This document shows, in pieces, positions 54,568 to 63,568 of a stretch of 64,000 bases of DNA. How positions within the stretch are numbered: the stretch's first letter is position 1; each line of letters opens with the position of its first letter. Origin of the DNA: Chimaeribacter arupi. GTDB lineage: Bacteria; Pseudomonadota; Gammaproteobacteria; Enterobacterales; Enterobacteriaceae. The stretch is from positions 1 to 64,000 of the forward strand of contig NZ_PJZI01000009.1 of assembly GCF_002858805.1 (NCBI RefSeq), given 5' to 3'. The notes under the pieces were generated by a model, which searched no databases, had not been told where the DNA came from, and worked only from the letters and a program-made list of their open reading frames with translations. The translations under genes and the position numbers were made by a program.

Positions 54568-55431
54568 TCAGGCTGCCGGGTTGTCTGCGGTATCCTGCTG
54601 CGACTTCAGCCAGGCGATCTCCTCGGCCCAGATGCTGCTGTCGATGGTTTCCAGAACCAGCGGGATATTATCGAACCGCGCATCCGCCATGATGTAGCTG
54701 AACGGCGTATGGCCGATGTTGCCCATGCCGAGGCTGTGATGGCGGTCAACCCGGCTGGCGAAGGCACTTTTGGCGTCGTTCAGGTGCATACCGCGCAGGT
54801 AGTTAAACCCGACAATCCGGTCAAACTCGGCGAAGGTGCGGTCACAATCCTCGCGCGTGCGCAGGTCATACCCGGCGGCAAAGGCGTGGCAGGTGTCGAT
54901 ACAGACGCCGACCCGGCTCTTGTCTTCCACGCCGTCAATGATGGCGGCCAGGTGCTCAAAGCGGAAACCGAGGTTGCTGCCCTGTCCGGCGGTGTTCTCA
55001 ATCACTGCCGTGACGCCTTCGGTCTGGTCGAGCGCGATATTCACCGACTCCGCGATCCGCGCCAGACACGCGTCTTCATCAATCTGCTTCAGGTGGCTGC
55101 CGGGGTGGAAATTCAGCAGCGACAGCCCCAGTTGCCCGCAGCGGGTCAACTCATCGATAAAGGCCACGCGTGATTTCTCCAGCGGCTCAGCTTCCGGGTG
55201 GCCAAGGTTAATCAGGAAGCTGTCATGCGGCAAAATCTGCCCGCTGGTGTAGCCGTAACGCTCACAGTTGCGCCGGAAAGTGTCAATCACCTGGCTGCTC
55301 AACGGGGCAGCACGCCACTGGCGCTGGTTTTTGGTAAACAGGGCGAAAGCCGTCGCCCCCAGCGCATGGGCGCGTTCCGGCGTCTGATCAACCCCGCCTG
55401 TGGCGCTGACGTGCGCTCCGACAAACTTCAT
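54568..55431 (-). CDS. nfo: Endonuclease IV
   Basis: AP endonuclease that incises abasic sites and oxidised bases, using three zinc ions. The 287-residue TIM-barrel protein has the family blocks [46 protein letters not shown] and HLNDAK, which carry the Zn ligands. In E. coli it belongs to the SoxS regulon; I did not see a clear sox box. Start ATG preceded by AGGAG. Confidence 0.96.
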   Translation of the reverse strand: MKFVGAHVSATGGVDQTPERAHALGATAFALFTKNQRQWRAAPLSSQVIDTFRRNCERYGYTSGQILPHDSFLINLGHPEAEPLEKSRVAFIDELTRCGQLGLSLLNFHPGSHLKQIDEDACLARIAESVNIALDQTEGVTAVIENTAGQGSNLGFRFEHLAAIIDGVEDKSRVGVCIDTCHAFAAGYDLRTREDCDRTFAEFDRIVGFNYLRGMHLNDAKSAFASRVDRHHSLGMGNIGHTPFSYIMADARFDNIPLVLETIDSSIWAEEIAWLKSQQDTADNPAA

Positions 55432-55510
55432 GTCATTCTCCTCTGGTTCTGCCTGTCAGCGCATAGTGTAATGGTTTTGTTACCACAAACGGAGCCTTTG
55501 ATCGCAGCGG

Positions 55511-56593
55511 TTACCCCAGCAGGGCATTGACCAGCAGGTTAATCCCCGCGCCACCGGCCATCAGCCAACCGAACAGCAGGCCGCCCAACAGCAGCGGGCG
55601 CACACCAGCCTGTTTCAGGGCGCTGAAATGGGTGGTCAGCCCCAGTGCTGCCATCGCCATCGCCAGCAGCAGGTTGTCCAGCGCCAGCAGCGCCTGCACC
55701 CAGTGCACCGGCAGCAGCTGTAAGGAGTTCAGCATCGCCACCCCGATAAAGGCCAGCGCAAACCACGGCACGGTCACCGGTGCGCCGCCGCCGTTTTTCG
55801 CCGGTGCCCGCCGGGCCAGCCAGCCGGAGAGCAACAGCAGGAACGGGGCCAGCATCATTACCCGCATCATTTTGGCAATCACCGCGGCATTTTCAGCCTC
55901 CGGGCCGAGGGCGTGGCCGGCAGCCACCACCTGCGCCACCTCATGCACCGTGGAACCGGTATAGATGCCGAACGCCTGCGCGCTTACCGGCCAGGCGCTG
56001 TGCGCCTGCAACAGATGGTAGAGCCACGGGTAGGCGAAAATCGCCAGCGTGCCGTACAGCACCACGGTCGCGACCGCGATGGCGGTTTTGCCCGCATCGG
56101 CCTTCGCCACCGGCCCGGTCGCCATGACGGCTGCCGCGCCACAGATGCTGCTGCCGGCCCCGATAAGCCAGGTGGTGGCGTGATCCAGCCCAAAGACACG
56201 GCGACCAAGCCAGCAGGCCAATAAAAAAGTTGAGCTGAGTGTCAAAAAATCGATAAGCCAGCCTGTGGCTCCTACCGCCGCCACCTCCTGAAAGGTGAGG
56301 CGAAAACCATACAGGATGATCCCGAGCCGCAGCAGCCGCTGTTTGGCGAAAATCACGCCGGGATTACCGGCGGTTTGCAGCCGGGGATAGACCGTATTCC
56401 CCACCACAATACCGGCCAGAATCGCCAGTGTCAGTGCACCCAGCCCGAGGGCAGCAACGCCGTCGAAGCGGCTCACCCACAGGGCGAAGGCGGTCAGCAG
56501 GCCGGTCAGCGCCAGCCCCGGCAGCAGGGCTGCCATCTGTTTGGGATCGGGCAGCGCAGTGCGTCTGCCGGTCAATAAAGAGAGAGTATTCAT
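55511..56593 (-). CDS. yeiH: YeiH family membrane protein (UPF0324, putative sulfate/sulfite exporter)
   Basis: Polytopic membrane protein of 360 residues with about ten helices, and the family signature blocks FRLTFQEVAAVG, GAGSSICGAAAVMATGP and GIYTGSTVHEVAQVVAAG. The family is annotated as putative sulfate exporters. It is divergent from yeiE, a LysR regulator that has been described as responding to sulfite, so a role in sulfite/sulfur export is plausible but not proven. SD GGAGG seven bases before the ATG. Confidence 0.9.
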   Translation of the reverse strand: MNTLSLLTGRRTALPDPKQMAALLPGLALTGLLTAFALWVSRFDGVAALGLGALTLAILAGIVVGNTVYPRLQTAGNPGVIFAKQRLLRLGIILYGFRLTFQEVAAVGATGWLIDFLTLSSTFLLACWLGRRVFGLDHATTWLIGAGSSICGAAAVMATGPVAKADAGKTAIAVATVVLYGTLAIFAYPWLYHLLQAHSAWPVSAQAFGIYTGSTVHEVAQVVAAGHALGPEAENAAVIAKMMRVMMLAPFLLLLSGWLARRAPAKNGGGAPVTVPWFALAFIGVAMLNSLQLLPVHWVQALLALDNLLLAMAMAALGLTTHFSALKQAGVRPLLLGGLLFGWLMAGGAGINLLVNALLG

Positions 56594-56653
56594 CGGGATG
56601 CCTCCTTGGTCAGGCAGGCAGCTTACGGCGGGAAGGTATAAAAGAGAAATTGA

Positions 56654-56689
56654 TTATATCGTTATAACCAACCGCTAAAAGTGGTATAA
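56654..56689. promoter_or_regulatory. Inverted repeat in the yeiH-yeiE intergenic region, candidate YeiE site
   Basis: TTATAACCA (56662-56670) and TGGTATAA (56682-56689) form an imperfect inverted repeat; a neighbouring TATATCGTTATAA adds further symmetry. T-N11-A spacing typical of LysR regulators is possible. The site is 215 bases upstream of yeiE and 60-100 bases upstream of yeiH. The rest of the 311-base intergenic stretch shows nothing further. Confidence 0.4.
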
Positions 56690-56904
56690 ACATTAGCGCA
56701 ATCAATCAATAACGTAGCTGAAACATACGGGCTGCCGGGGCCGCCTCACGAAATGCGGCAAACGTGATACCCTTAATTGTGAGGCACCTGCGCCACGCCC
56801 GGCCCTGACGCCGATCGCCGGTGCAAACCCAGAGCCGGAAGCGCCGTCGGTTATCGGCACTGGCAGCGTTTCCGGGCATGCTGCGCCAACACACAGAGAT
56901 CGCT

Positions 56905-57792
56905 ATGCATATCACACTCCGACAACTTGAAGTCTTTGCTGAAGTGCTGAAGAGCGGTTCAACCACCCAGGCCTCGGTGGTGCTCTCCCTGTCACAATCT
57001 GCCGTCAGCGCCGCGCTGGCTGACCTGGAAAACCAGCTTGGGGTACAGCTGTTTGACCGGGTCGGCAAACGGCTGGTGATCAACGAGCATGGGCGGCTGC
57101 TCTACCCGAGGGCGCTGGCGCTGCTGGAGCAGGCCGGGGAGATCGAGCGGCTGTTCAACCATGACAACGGCTCCCTGCGCATTGCTGCCAGCAGCACCAT
57201 CGGTAACTACATGTTGCCGGGGATGATCGCCGAATACCGCGCCGACTACCCCAACACGCCGCTGGAGCTGAATGTCGGCAACAGCCAGGACGTGATCACC
57301 GCGGTGGCCGATTTCCGGGTGGATCTCGGCCTGATAGAAGGGCCGTGCCATATGCCGGAGCTGATCACCCAGCCGTGGCTGCAGGATGAGCTGGTGGTGT
57401 TTGCTGCGCCGCAGCGGGTCAGGGCAGGGGAGCCGCTGGCCGAGCGGCCGGTGACGCCGGACATGCTGGCGCAGGCACCGTGGATTTTGCGGGAGCGCGG
57501 TTCCGGCACCCGTGAGGTGCTGGATCACCTGTTGCTGGCGCGGCTTCCGGCGTTCAATCTGGTGATGGAACTGGGCAATTCTGAGGCGATCAAACATGCG
57601 GTGCGCCACAATATCGGCATCAGTTGCCTGTCGCGCCGGGTGATCGCAGAGCAGCTCACTGCCGGGACGCTGGCTGAAATTCCGCTGCCGGGCGAACCGC
57701 TGATGCGTACCCTGTATCTGATCCACCACCGGCAAAAACATATCTCCAGTGCGCTCCAGCGCTTCCTCGACTATTGCAAACTCCGCCAGTAA
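56905..57792 (+). CDS. yeiE: LysR-type regulator YeiE
   Basis: A LysR regulator of 295 residues (293 in E. coli). The start [18 protein letters not shown] is the family N-terminus; an extension from 56821 is not conserved. The winged-helix region spans about residues 3-60 ([20 protein letters not shown]) and the effector-binding domain starts near residue 90 with [15 protein letters not shown]. YeiE homologues have been reported to act on sulfite tolerance; a link to the divergent yeiH is likely. Located upstream of lysP as in E. coli. Confidence 0.94.
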   Translation: MHITLRQLEVFAEVLKSGSTTQASVVLSLSQSAVSAALADLENQLGVQLFDRVGKRLVINEHGRLLYPRALALLEQAGEIERLFNHDNGSLRIAASSTIGNYMLPGMIAEYRADYPNTPLELNVGNSQDVITAVADFRVDLGLIEGPCHMPELITQPWLQDELVVFAAPQRVRAGEPLAERPVTPDMLAQAPWILRERGSGTREVLDHLLLARLPAFNLVMELGNSEAIKHAVRHNIGISCLSRRVIAEQLTAGTLAEIPLPGEPLMRTLYLIHHRQKHISSALQRFLDYCKLRQ

Positions 57793-57980
57793 TTCCCCGC
57801 GCATTGCTGCTTTTTCCGGCAATCTGCTCAGCCTTGCAACAGTTGTTGCCGGGCTGTTACTTATAATCCATAGCCTATCATGAAGCTCTCTTATAACCGC
57901 CCGATCCTGCTATACCTTAGGGGCGGGTTTGCTACAATCCGCCCTCAAATTCCCCCGGGACGAACAAAAATAGGGTAACA

Positions 57981-59453
57981 ATGGCGGAACAACATACTAA
58001 TAATTCGCAGCCGCAACCGGCCCTGCGCCGTGAGCTTAAAGCGCGTCACCTGACGATGATCGCGATTGGTGGATCGATCGGTACCGGGCTGTTTGTGGCC
58101 TCCGGCGCCACCGTGTCACAGGCCGGGCCGGGGGGCGCACTGCTCTCCTATGCGCTGATCGGCCTGATGGTTTACTTCCTGATGACCAGCCTCGGCGAAC
58201 TGGCCGCGTTTATGCCGGTCTCCGGTTCCTTCGCCACCTACGGCGCAAAATATGTCGAAGAGGGCTTTGGTTTCGCCCTGGGCTGGAACTACTGGTACAA
58301 CTGGGCGGTGACCATCGCCGTGGAGCTGGTGGCTTCGCAGCTGCTGATGAGCTACTGGTTCCCAGACGTACCGGGCTGGATCTGGAGCGCCCTGTTCCTG
58401 GGGCTGATGTTCCTGTTGAACTGGATCTCGGTCAAAGGGTTTGGCGAAGCGGAATACTGGTTCTCGCTGATCAAAGTGGTCACGGTCATCATCTTTATTG
58501 TGATCGGCGTGCTGATGATTTTCGGCATTATGAAGGGCGGTGAACATGCGGGCTGGCAGAACTGGACCATCGGCGACGCGCCGTTTGCCGGGGGCTTCTC
58601 CGCAATGATTGGCGTGGCGATGATTGCCGGTTTCTCTTTCCAGGGCACCGAGCTTATCGGCATCGCGGCCGGGGAGTCAGAAGACCCGGCGAAAAATATC
58701 CCGCGCGCGGTGCGTCAGGTGTTCTGGCGGATCATGCTGTTCTACATCTTCGCCATCCTGATCATCAGCCTGATCATTCCTTATACCGACCCAAGCCTGC
58801 TGCGTAACGACGTGACCGACATCAGCGTCAGCCCGTTCACGCTGGTCTTCAAAAACGCCGGGCTGCTTTCGGCGGCGGCCGTGATGAATGCGGTGATCCT
58901 GACGGCGGTGCTCTCTGCGGGTAACTCCGGCATGTACGCCTCCACCCGTATGCTGTTTACGCTGGCATCGGAAGGCCGCGCGCCGCGCATTTTCGCCCGC
59001 CTTTCCAAAGGCGGTGTGCCGCGTAACGCGCTCTATGCCACCACGGTGGTGGCGGCGCTCTGCTTCCTGACCTCCATGTTTGGTAACCAGACCGTGTACC
59101 TGTGGCTGCTGAACACCTCCGGCATGACCGGCTTTATCGCCTGGCTCGGCATTGCCATCAGCCATTACCGCTTCCGCCGCGGGTATGTGAAGCAGGGGCT
59201 GCCGCTGTCGGCGTTGCCGTACCGTTCCGGCTTCTTCCCGTTGGGGCCGATGTTCGCCTTTGCGCTCTGTCTGGTGATTACACTTGGGCAGAACTATCAG
59301 GCGTTTCTGGAAGACCAGATCGACTGGACGTCGGTAGCCGCCACCTACATCGGCATTCCGCTGTTCCTGCTGATCTGGTTCGGCTACAAGCTGACCAAAG
59401 GCACCAAAGTGGTGAAATACCACGAGATGGACTTCCCGGAATACAAAGCGTAA
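57981..59453 (+). CDS. lysP: Lysine-specific permease LysP
   Basis: Proton-coupled lysine importer of the APC family; in E. coli LysP is also a co-sensor for CadC. The protein has 490 residues (489 in E. coli) with twelve helices and the family blocks HLTMIAIGGSIGTGLFVASG, TYGAKYVEEGFGFALGWNYW and GFSFQGTELIGIAAGESEDP. A TATAAT hexamer at 57862-57867 is a possible -10, though a well-spaced -35 is not evident. Single-gene unit ending in a strong terminator. Confidence 0.96.
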   Translation: MAEQHTNNSQPQPALRRELKARHLTMIAIGGSIGTGLFVASGATVSQAGPGGALLSYALIGLMVYFLMTSLGELAAFMPVSGSFATYGAKYVEEGFGFALGWNYWYNWAVTIAVELVASQLLMSYWFPDVPGWIWSALFLGLMFLLNWISVKGFGEAEYWFSLIKVVTVIIFIVIGVLMIFGIMKGGEHAGWQNWTIGDAPFAGGFSAMIGVAMIAGFSFQGTELIGIAAGESEDPAKNIPRAVRQVFWRIMLFYIFAILIISLIIPYTDPSLLRNDVTDISVSPFTLVFKNAGLLSAAAVMNAVILTAVLSAGNSGMYASTRMLFTLASEGRAPRIFARLSKGGVPRNALYATTVVAALCFLTSMFGNQTVYLWLLNTSGMTGFIAWLGIAISHYRFRRGYVKQGLPLSALPYRSGFFPLGPMFAFALCLVITLGQNYQAFLEDQIDWTSVAATYIGIPLFLLIWFGYKLTKGTKVVKYHEMDFPEYKA

Positions 59454-59471
59454 CGGCGTCCGGGTAAACGC

Positions 59472-59502
59472 AGGGCGGGTCAGCAGACCCGCCCTTTTTT
59501 AT
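59472..59502 (+). terminator. Terminator after lysP
   Basis: Stem GGGCGGGTC / GACCCGCCC with AGCA loop followed by six T. Confidence 0.88.
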
Positions 59503-59582
59503 GCGGAAGAGCCGGCCGGGCAGGCAGGAACCGAGCAGAAACAACCTGTTACCTTTCTGAAAACCCTGTCGCGCCCATCAAT

Positions 59583-59601
59583 GATATTGATAAGAATTCT
59601 C
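59583..59601. promoter_or_regulatory. Fur box upstream of the iron ABC transporter
   Basis: GATATTGATAAGAATTCTC matches the 19-bp Fur consensus GATAATGATAATCATTATC at 15 positions. It is 146 bases upstream of the permease start. Repression by Fe-Fur is expected. Confidence 0.75.
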
Positions 59602-59746
59602 GTTTGCTTTAAGGTTGGCTCCGCGTTGCCCGGCCTCCGGCCGCACGCACTCAGCGCACCGTCTTTGCTGTTCCCGTCAGGCCCCGGCGTTACCGCGATG
59701 TGCCGGCCGCACGGGAAAAGAATCACCCGCAACAGGTAATCACAAC

Positions 59747-60829
59747 ATGAGCATCACCACTGACCCGTCACGCCTGGCGGCCGCTGCGCCACAGGCCGGC
59801 GTAATGGGGCACTACCGGCGTATTGTCCGGCACCGTCTGTTAATTATGGCGCTGCTGGTTGTGGCCATTTTCGGCTCGCTGGTTCTTGATTTCACCCTCG
59901 GCCCGGCCGGGCTGTCACTGCCGACCCTCTGGCATACGCTGCTGTCCCCGGACACCGCCGACGCCGGAACCCGGGTTATCGTCTGGGACATCCGGCTGCC
60001 CTATGCGCTGATGGCGGTGGTGGTGGGGCTGGCGCTCGGCCTCGCCGGGTCAGAGATGCAGACCATCCTTAACAACCCGCTGGCCAGCCCCTTTACCCTC
60101 GGGGTGTCGTCGGCCGCCGCCTTTGGTGCGGCGCTGGCGATTGTGCTCGGCATCGGCGTGCCCGGCATTCCGGCGCAGTGGTTTATCTCGGCCAACGCGT
60201 TTATCTTTGCGCTGCTGGCGGCGCTGATGCTGGACGGCGTCACGCGCTGGACGCGGGTGGCCACCTCCGGCGTGGTGCTGTTCGGCATCGCGCTGGTGTT
60301 CACCTTCAACGCGCTGGTGTCGATGATGCAGTTCATCGCCACCGAGGATACGTTACAGGGGCTGGTGTTCTGGACGATGGGCAGCCTGGCGCGCGCCAAC
60401 TGGACCAAGCTCGGCATCCTGCTGGCGGTGGTGGCACTGCTGCTGCCGTTCTCGATGGGGAGCGCGTGGAAACTCACGGCGCTGCGCCTGGGGGAAGACC
60501 GTGCGGTAAGCTTCGGCATCGACGTGCGGCGTTTGCGGCTGGCGACGCTTTTACGCATCAGCATTCTGTCGGCGCTGGCGGTGGCGTTTGTCGGGCCCAT
60601 TGGCTTTATCGGGCTGGTGGCTCCGCACATGGCGCGGCTGATGTTCGGGGAAGATCACCGCTTCTACCTGCCCGCCAGTGCACTGATGGGCGCGCTGGTG
60701 CTGTCGATGGCCTCCGTGGCCTCGAAAAACCTGATCCCCGGCGTGATTATTCCGGTCGGTATCGTCACCTCGCTGGTCGGCGTGCCGTTCTTCCTCAGCA
60801 TTATTTTACGCCACCGGGGGAATGTATGA
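59747..60829 (+). CDS. FecCD-family siderophore ABC transporter permease
   Basis: Inner-membrane permease of a type II importer for iron-siderophore, haem or cobalamin. The 360-residue protein has about ten helices and the family blocks RLPYALMAVVVGLALGLAGS, NPLASPFTLGVSSAAAFGA and FVGPIGFIGLVAPHMARLM. The start follows a region with GGTAATCACAAC and is not preceded by a strong SD; an earlier in-frame GTG is possible. It overlaps the ATPase gene by four bases. The N-terminus carries a 30-residue hydrophilic extension. Which ligand is carried is unknown; a permease of this type works as a homodimer with the single ATPase encoded next. Confidence 0.88.
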   Translation: MSITTDPSRLAAAAPQAGVMGHYRRIVRHRLLIMALLVVAIFGSLVLDFTLGPAGLSLPTLWHTLLSPDTADAGTRVIVWDIRLPYALMAVVVGLALGLAGSEMQTILNNPLASPFTLGVSSAAAFGAALAIVLGIGVPGIPAQWFISANAFIFALLAALMLDGVTRWTRVATSGVVLFGIALVFTFNALVSMMQFIATEDTLQGLVFWTMGSLARANWTKLGILLAVVALLLPFSMGSAWKLTALRLGEDRAVSFGIDVRRLRLATLLRISILSALAVAFVGPIGFIGLVAPHMARLMFGEDHRFYLPASALMGALVLSMASVASKNLIPGVIIPVGIVTSLVGVPFFLSIILRHRGNV

Positions 60830-61617
60830 CCGCAGGGCTTGAGATTCAGGCATTCCACGCCGGTTACCCGAAACGCCCGGTGATCCGTGACCTTAACGTG
60901 CCGCACCTGCCGCGCGGGCAGATCACGGTGCTGCTGGGGCCGAACGGCAGCGGCAAATCCACCCTGCTGCGTTCACTGGCCGGGCTGAACCCGGCGCAGG
61001 GCGCACTGCGGCTGGACGGGCAGGACCTGATGCAGATGCCGTTTGCCCGCCGGGCAGAGCAGGTGGTGTACCTGCCGCAGTCCCTGCCGGCCGGGGTGCA
61101 CCTGCATGTGCTGGAGTCGATTATTGTGGCGCAACGTGCCGCGGGCGGGCGCAGCCATACAGCCGCCGGCGAGAGTGAGGTGATGGCGCTGCTGGAGCAA
61201 CTGGGCATCGCCCATCTGGCGCTCAGCTACCTCGATCAGCTCTCCGGCGGCCAGAAACAGCTGGTGGGGCTGGCACAATCGCTGATCCGCCAGCCGTCGT
61301 TGCTGTTGCTGGATGAGCCGCTCAGCGCGCTCGATCTCAACTACCAGTTCCATGTAATGGACTTAGTGCGGCGTGAAACCCGGCGGCGCAATATGGTGAC
61401 GGTGGTGGTGGTGCATGACATCAACATTGCGCTGCGCCACGGCGACCACGTATTGATGCTGCAAAACGGTAACCTGATCGCGGACGGCGCACCGGAAACG
61501 GTGATCACCCCGGCGAGCCTGGCGAAGGTGTACGGGGTGCGCGGGCGTATTGAACGCTGCTCACAAGGGACGCCGCAGGTAATGATTGACGGGCTGGTGG
61601 CCCAGCCGTCACTGTAA
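60826..61617 (+). CDS. Siderophore ABC transporter ATP-binding protein
   Basis: ATPase partner of the preceding permease (263 residues, FecE/FepC/FhuC type). Walker A is GPNGSGKST, signature LSGGQKQLVGLAQSL, Walker B LLLLDEPLSALD, H-loop VVHDINIALRH, all intact. It starts with an ATGA overlap to the permease. No gene for a periplasmic binding protein or TonB-dependent receptor follows; these must be elsewhere. Confidence 0.93.
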   Translation: MTAGLEIQAFHAGYPKRPVIRDLNVPHLPRGQITVLLGPNGSGKSTLLRSLAGLNPAQGALRLDGQDLMQMPFARRAEQVVYLPQSLPAGVHLHVLESIIVAQRAAGGRSHTAAGESEVMALLEQLGIAHLALSYLDQLSGGQKQLVGLAQSLIRQPSLLLLDEPLSALDLNYQFHVMDLVRRETRRRNMVTVVVVHDINIALRHGDHVLMLQNGNLIADGAPETVITPASLAKVYGVRGRIERCSQGTPQVMIDGLVAQPSL

Positions 61618-61618
61618 C

Positions 61619-62101
61619 TCAGCGCGTGCCGGTATAGATATCCGGCTGCACCTGCTGCCAGACGAAATTCTCGCGGTTTACCGGCGTGTAGCCGAGTTTT
61701 TCATACAGCCAGGGCGCAGTAGAGGTGACCAGCATCACCCGTCGCAGCCGGTTCCACAGCGGGTGGGCCTGGCAGCACGCCATCAGCCAGCGGCCCAGCC
61801 CGGCCTGCTGGTACGCCTCCAGCACGTAAACGTCACACAGGTAGCCGAAGGTGGCATAATCCGTCACCAGCCGCGCGAAGCCTATCTGCGTCTCCCCGTG
61901 GTACAAGCCAAAGTTCAGGCTGTGTGCCACCGACTGCTGCACCGTCCCGCGATCAATCCCCGCCGCCCAGCTGGAGCGGGTCAGGAAAGCGTGGATCGCC
62001 GTAATGTCCAGCTGGGCTGGGTCGGTGGAGATGCGGTACGGCGGGCGAAGCCATTCCACCGGCGGATCCACGGTTTCTTTCATCATTGGGGCGTGTTCCA
62101 T
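61619..62101 (-). CDS. GNAT-family N-acetyltransferase
   Basis: The 160-residue protein has a GNAT fold with the acetyl-CoA-binding segment VYVLEAYQQAGLGRWLMA (V/I-x-x-x-x-Q/R-x-x-G-x-G/A) near residues 95-112 and the terminal YEKLGYTPVNRENFVW. Substrate unknown. The stop lies two bases after the convergent ABC ATPase gene. It is downstream of puuB on the same strand, so it might act on a polyamine or on the products of that pathway, but this is inference from position only. Confidence 0.8.
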   Translation of the reverse strand: MEHAPMMKETVDPPVEWLRPPYRISTDPAQLDITAIHAFLTRSSWAAGIDRGTVQQSVAHSLNFGLYHGETQIGFARLVTDYATFGYLCDVYVLEAYQQAGLGRWLMACCQAHPLWNRLRRVMLVTSTAPWLYEKLGYTPVNRENFVWQQVQPDIYTGTR

Positions 62102-62145
62102 CTCATCGTGCTCCTTAACTATAGCGGGGCTGCCGCCCCTAAACG

Positions 62146-63423
62146 CTACCCCAGCCGGTCGCGCAGCGCGTAGTAGACCGCGCCGATGGCGGTGAACGGC
62201 ACCTGCAGGCTGCGGCCGCCGAAGAACGGCATGTGCGGCAGGTTGGCGAAGGCGTCGAAACGTTCGGCATCACCGCGCATCACTTCAGAAATCAGTTTGC
62301 CGGCCAGGTGGGTGAGGGTGACGCCGTGGCCGCTGTCGCCCTGCATATAGTAGACATTTTTCTCCAGCCGGCCGAACTGCGGCATCCGTGACAGCGTCAG
62401 CAGGAAGTTACCGCTCCAGCGGTAGTCAATTTTCACGCCTTTCAGTTGTGGGAACGTTTTATACAGCTTCGGCAGGATCAGCGGGTCAATATCGGCCGGG
62501 TCGCGCGCGCCGTAGATCACGCCGCCGCCAAACAGCAGCCGCCGGTCCGCGGTCAGGCGGAAGTAATCCAGCAGGTAGTTGCAGTCTTCCACGCAGTAGT
62601 TGTTCGGCAACAGCGACCGGGCCACCGCCTCAGACAGCGGCTCGGTGGCCACAATCTGTGAACCGCACGGCATACTGAGGCGCGACAGGCGCGGCTCGAG
62701 CCTGTCGCCCAGGTAGGCGTTACCGGCCATGATCACAAACCGTGCCCTGACTTCGCCCTGCGCGGTGTGCACCCGCGCCGGGGTGCCGTGGTCAATGTGG
62801 GTGACGGCCGAGTGTTCGTAGATGCGCCCGCCGTGGCGGCGGATCGCCTCGGCTTCGCCCAGCGCCAGATTGAGCGGATGAAGGTGGCCCCCGCGCGGGT
62901 CGAGCATACCGCCCACGTAGCGCCGGGTGCCGATTTCATGCCGGATGCCGCTCTCATCCAGCATGATCAGACTGTGATGCCCATACTTCTCCCACAGCGC
63001 TTTCTGCTGGTGAAGGTGGGCCACCTGTTTATAGTTGAGGGCGGCGAAGATGCCGCCGGGGCGATAGTCACAATCAATGGCGTACTGATCGATGCGCTGG
63101 CGGATGATGTCCGCCCCTTCAAAGATCATGCTGCCCAATGCCTGGGCAGTGTCGTGGCCGTAACGCGCCTCGATCACATCCACATCCCGGCTGAAAGAGT
63201 TCACCACCTGGCCGCCGTTGCGCCCGGTGGCTCCCCAGCCGACACGCACCGCCTCCAGCAGCACCACATCGTACCCGGCTTCCGTCAGGTAGAGGGCGGA
63301 AGAGAGGCCGGTAAAGCCGCCGCCCACAATACAGACGTCACACTCCACCTGGCCGGCCAGCTGCGGCCACGGCTCATGCGGGTTGGCTGTTGCCGCATAG
63401 TAACTGGTAATATGCTCGGTCAT
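62146..63423 (-). CDS. puuB: Gamma-glutamylputrescine oxidoreductase PuuB
   Basis: PuuB oxidises gamma-glutamylputrescine to gamma-glutamyl-gamma-aminobutyraldehyde in the Puu putrescine-catabolism pathway. The 425-residue FAD protein has the dinucleotide motif CDVCIVGGGFTGLSSAL near residue 30 and the DAO-family blocks GWGATGRNGGQVVNSF and YMQGDSGHGVTLTHLAG at the C-terminus. GGAGAAGG precedes the ATG. It lies 145 bases downstream of puuR on the same strand; puuC, usually between them in E. coli, is missing here. Confidence 0.88.
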   Translation of the reverse strand: MTEHITSYYAATANPHEPWPQLAGQVECDVCIVGGGFTGLSSALYLTEAGYDVVLLEAVRVGWGATGRNGGQVVNSFSRDVDVIEARYGHDTAQALGSMIFEGADIIRQRIDQYAIDCDYRPGGIFAALNYKQVAHLHQQKALWEKYGHHSLIMLDESGIRHEIGTRRYVGGMLDPRGGHLHPLNLALGEAEAIRRHGGRIYEHSAVTHIDHGTPARVHTAQGEVRARFVIMAGNAYLGDRLEPRLSRLSMPCGSQIVATEPLSEAVARSLLPNNYCVEDCNYLLDYFRLTADRRLLFGGGVIYGARDPADIDPLILPKLYKTFPQLKGVKIDYRWSGNFLLTLSRMPQFGRLEKNVYYMQGDSGHGVTLTHLAGKLISEVMRGDAERFDAFANLPHMPFFGGRSLQVPFTAIGAVYYALRDRLG

Positions 63424-63568
63424 ATCCTTCTCCTTATACAGGCCCGGTGTGCTTCTTGCCCACAGGGGAACGCGGCGACCTCAGGCCGGGGTTCCCACGC
63501 TGCGGAACAGACACCGTAGATGGCAACAAAATGAAGCAATTACTGTGCCATTGCCTGCGGATTGACCG

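Noticed and set aside
57793..57980. Possible lysine riboswitch upstream of lysP
   Set aside because: The leader is too short and lacks the conserved lysine riboswitch elements; lysP of enterobacteria is not known to use one.
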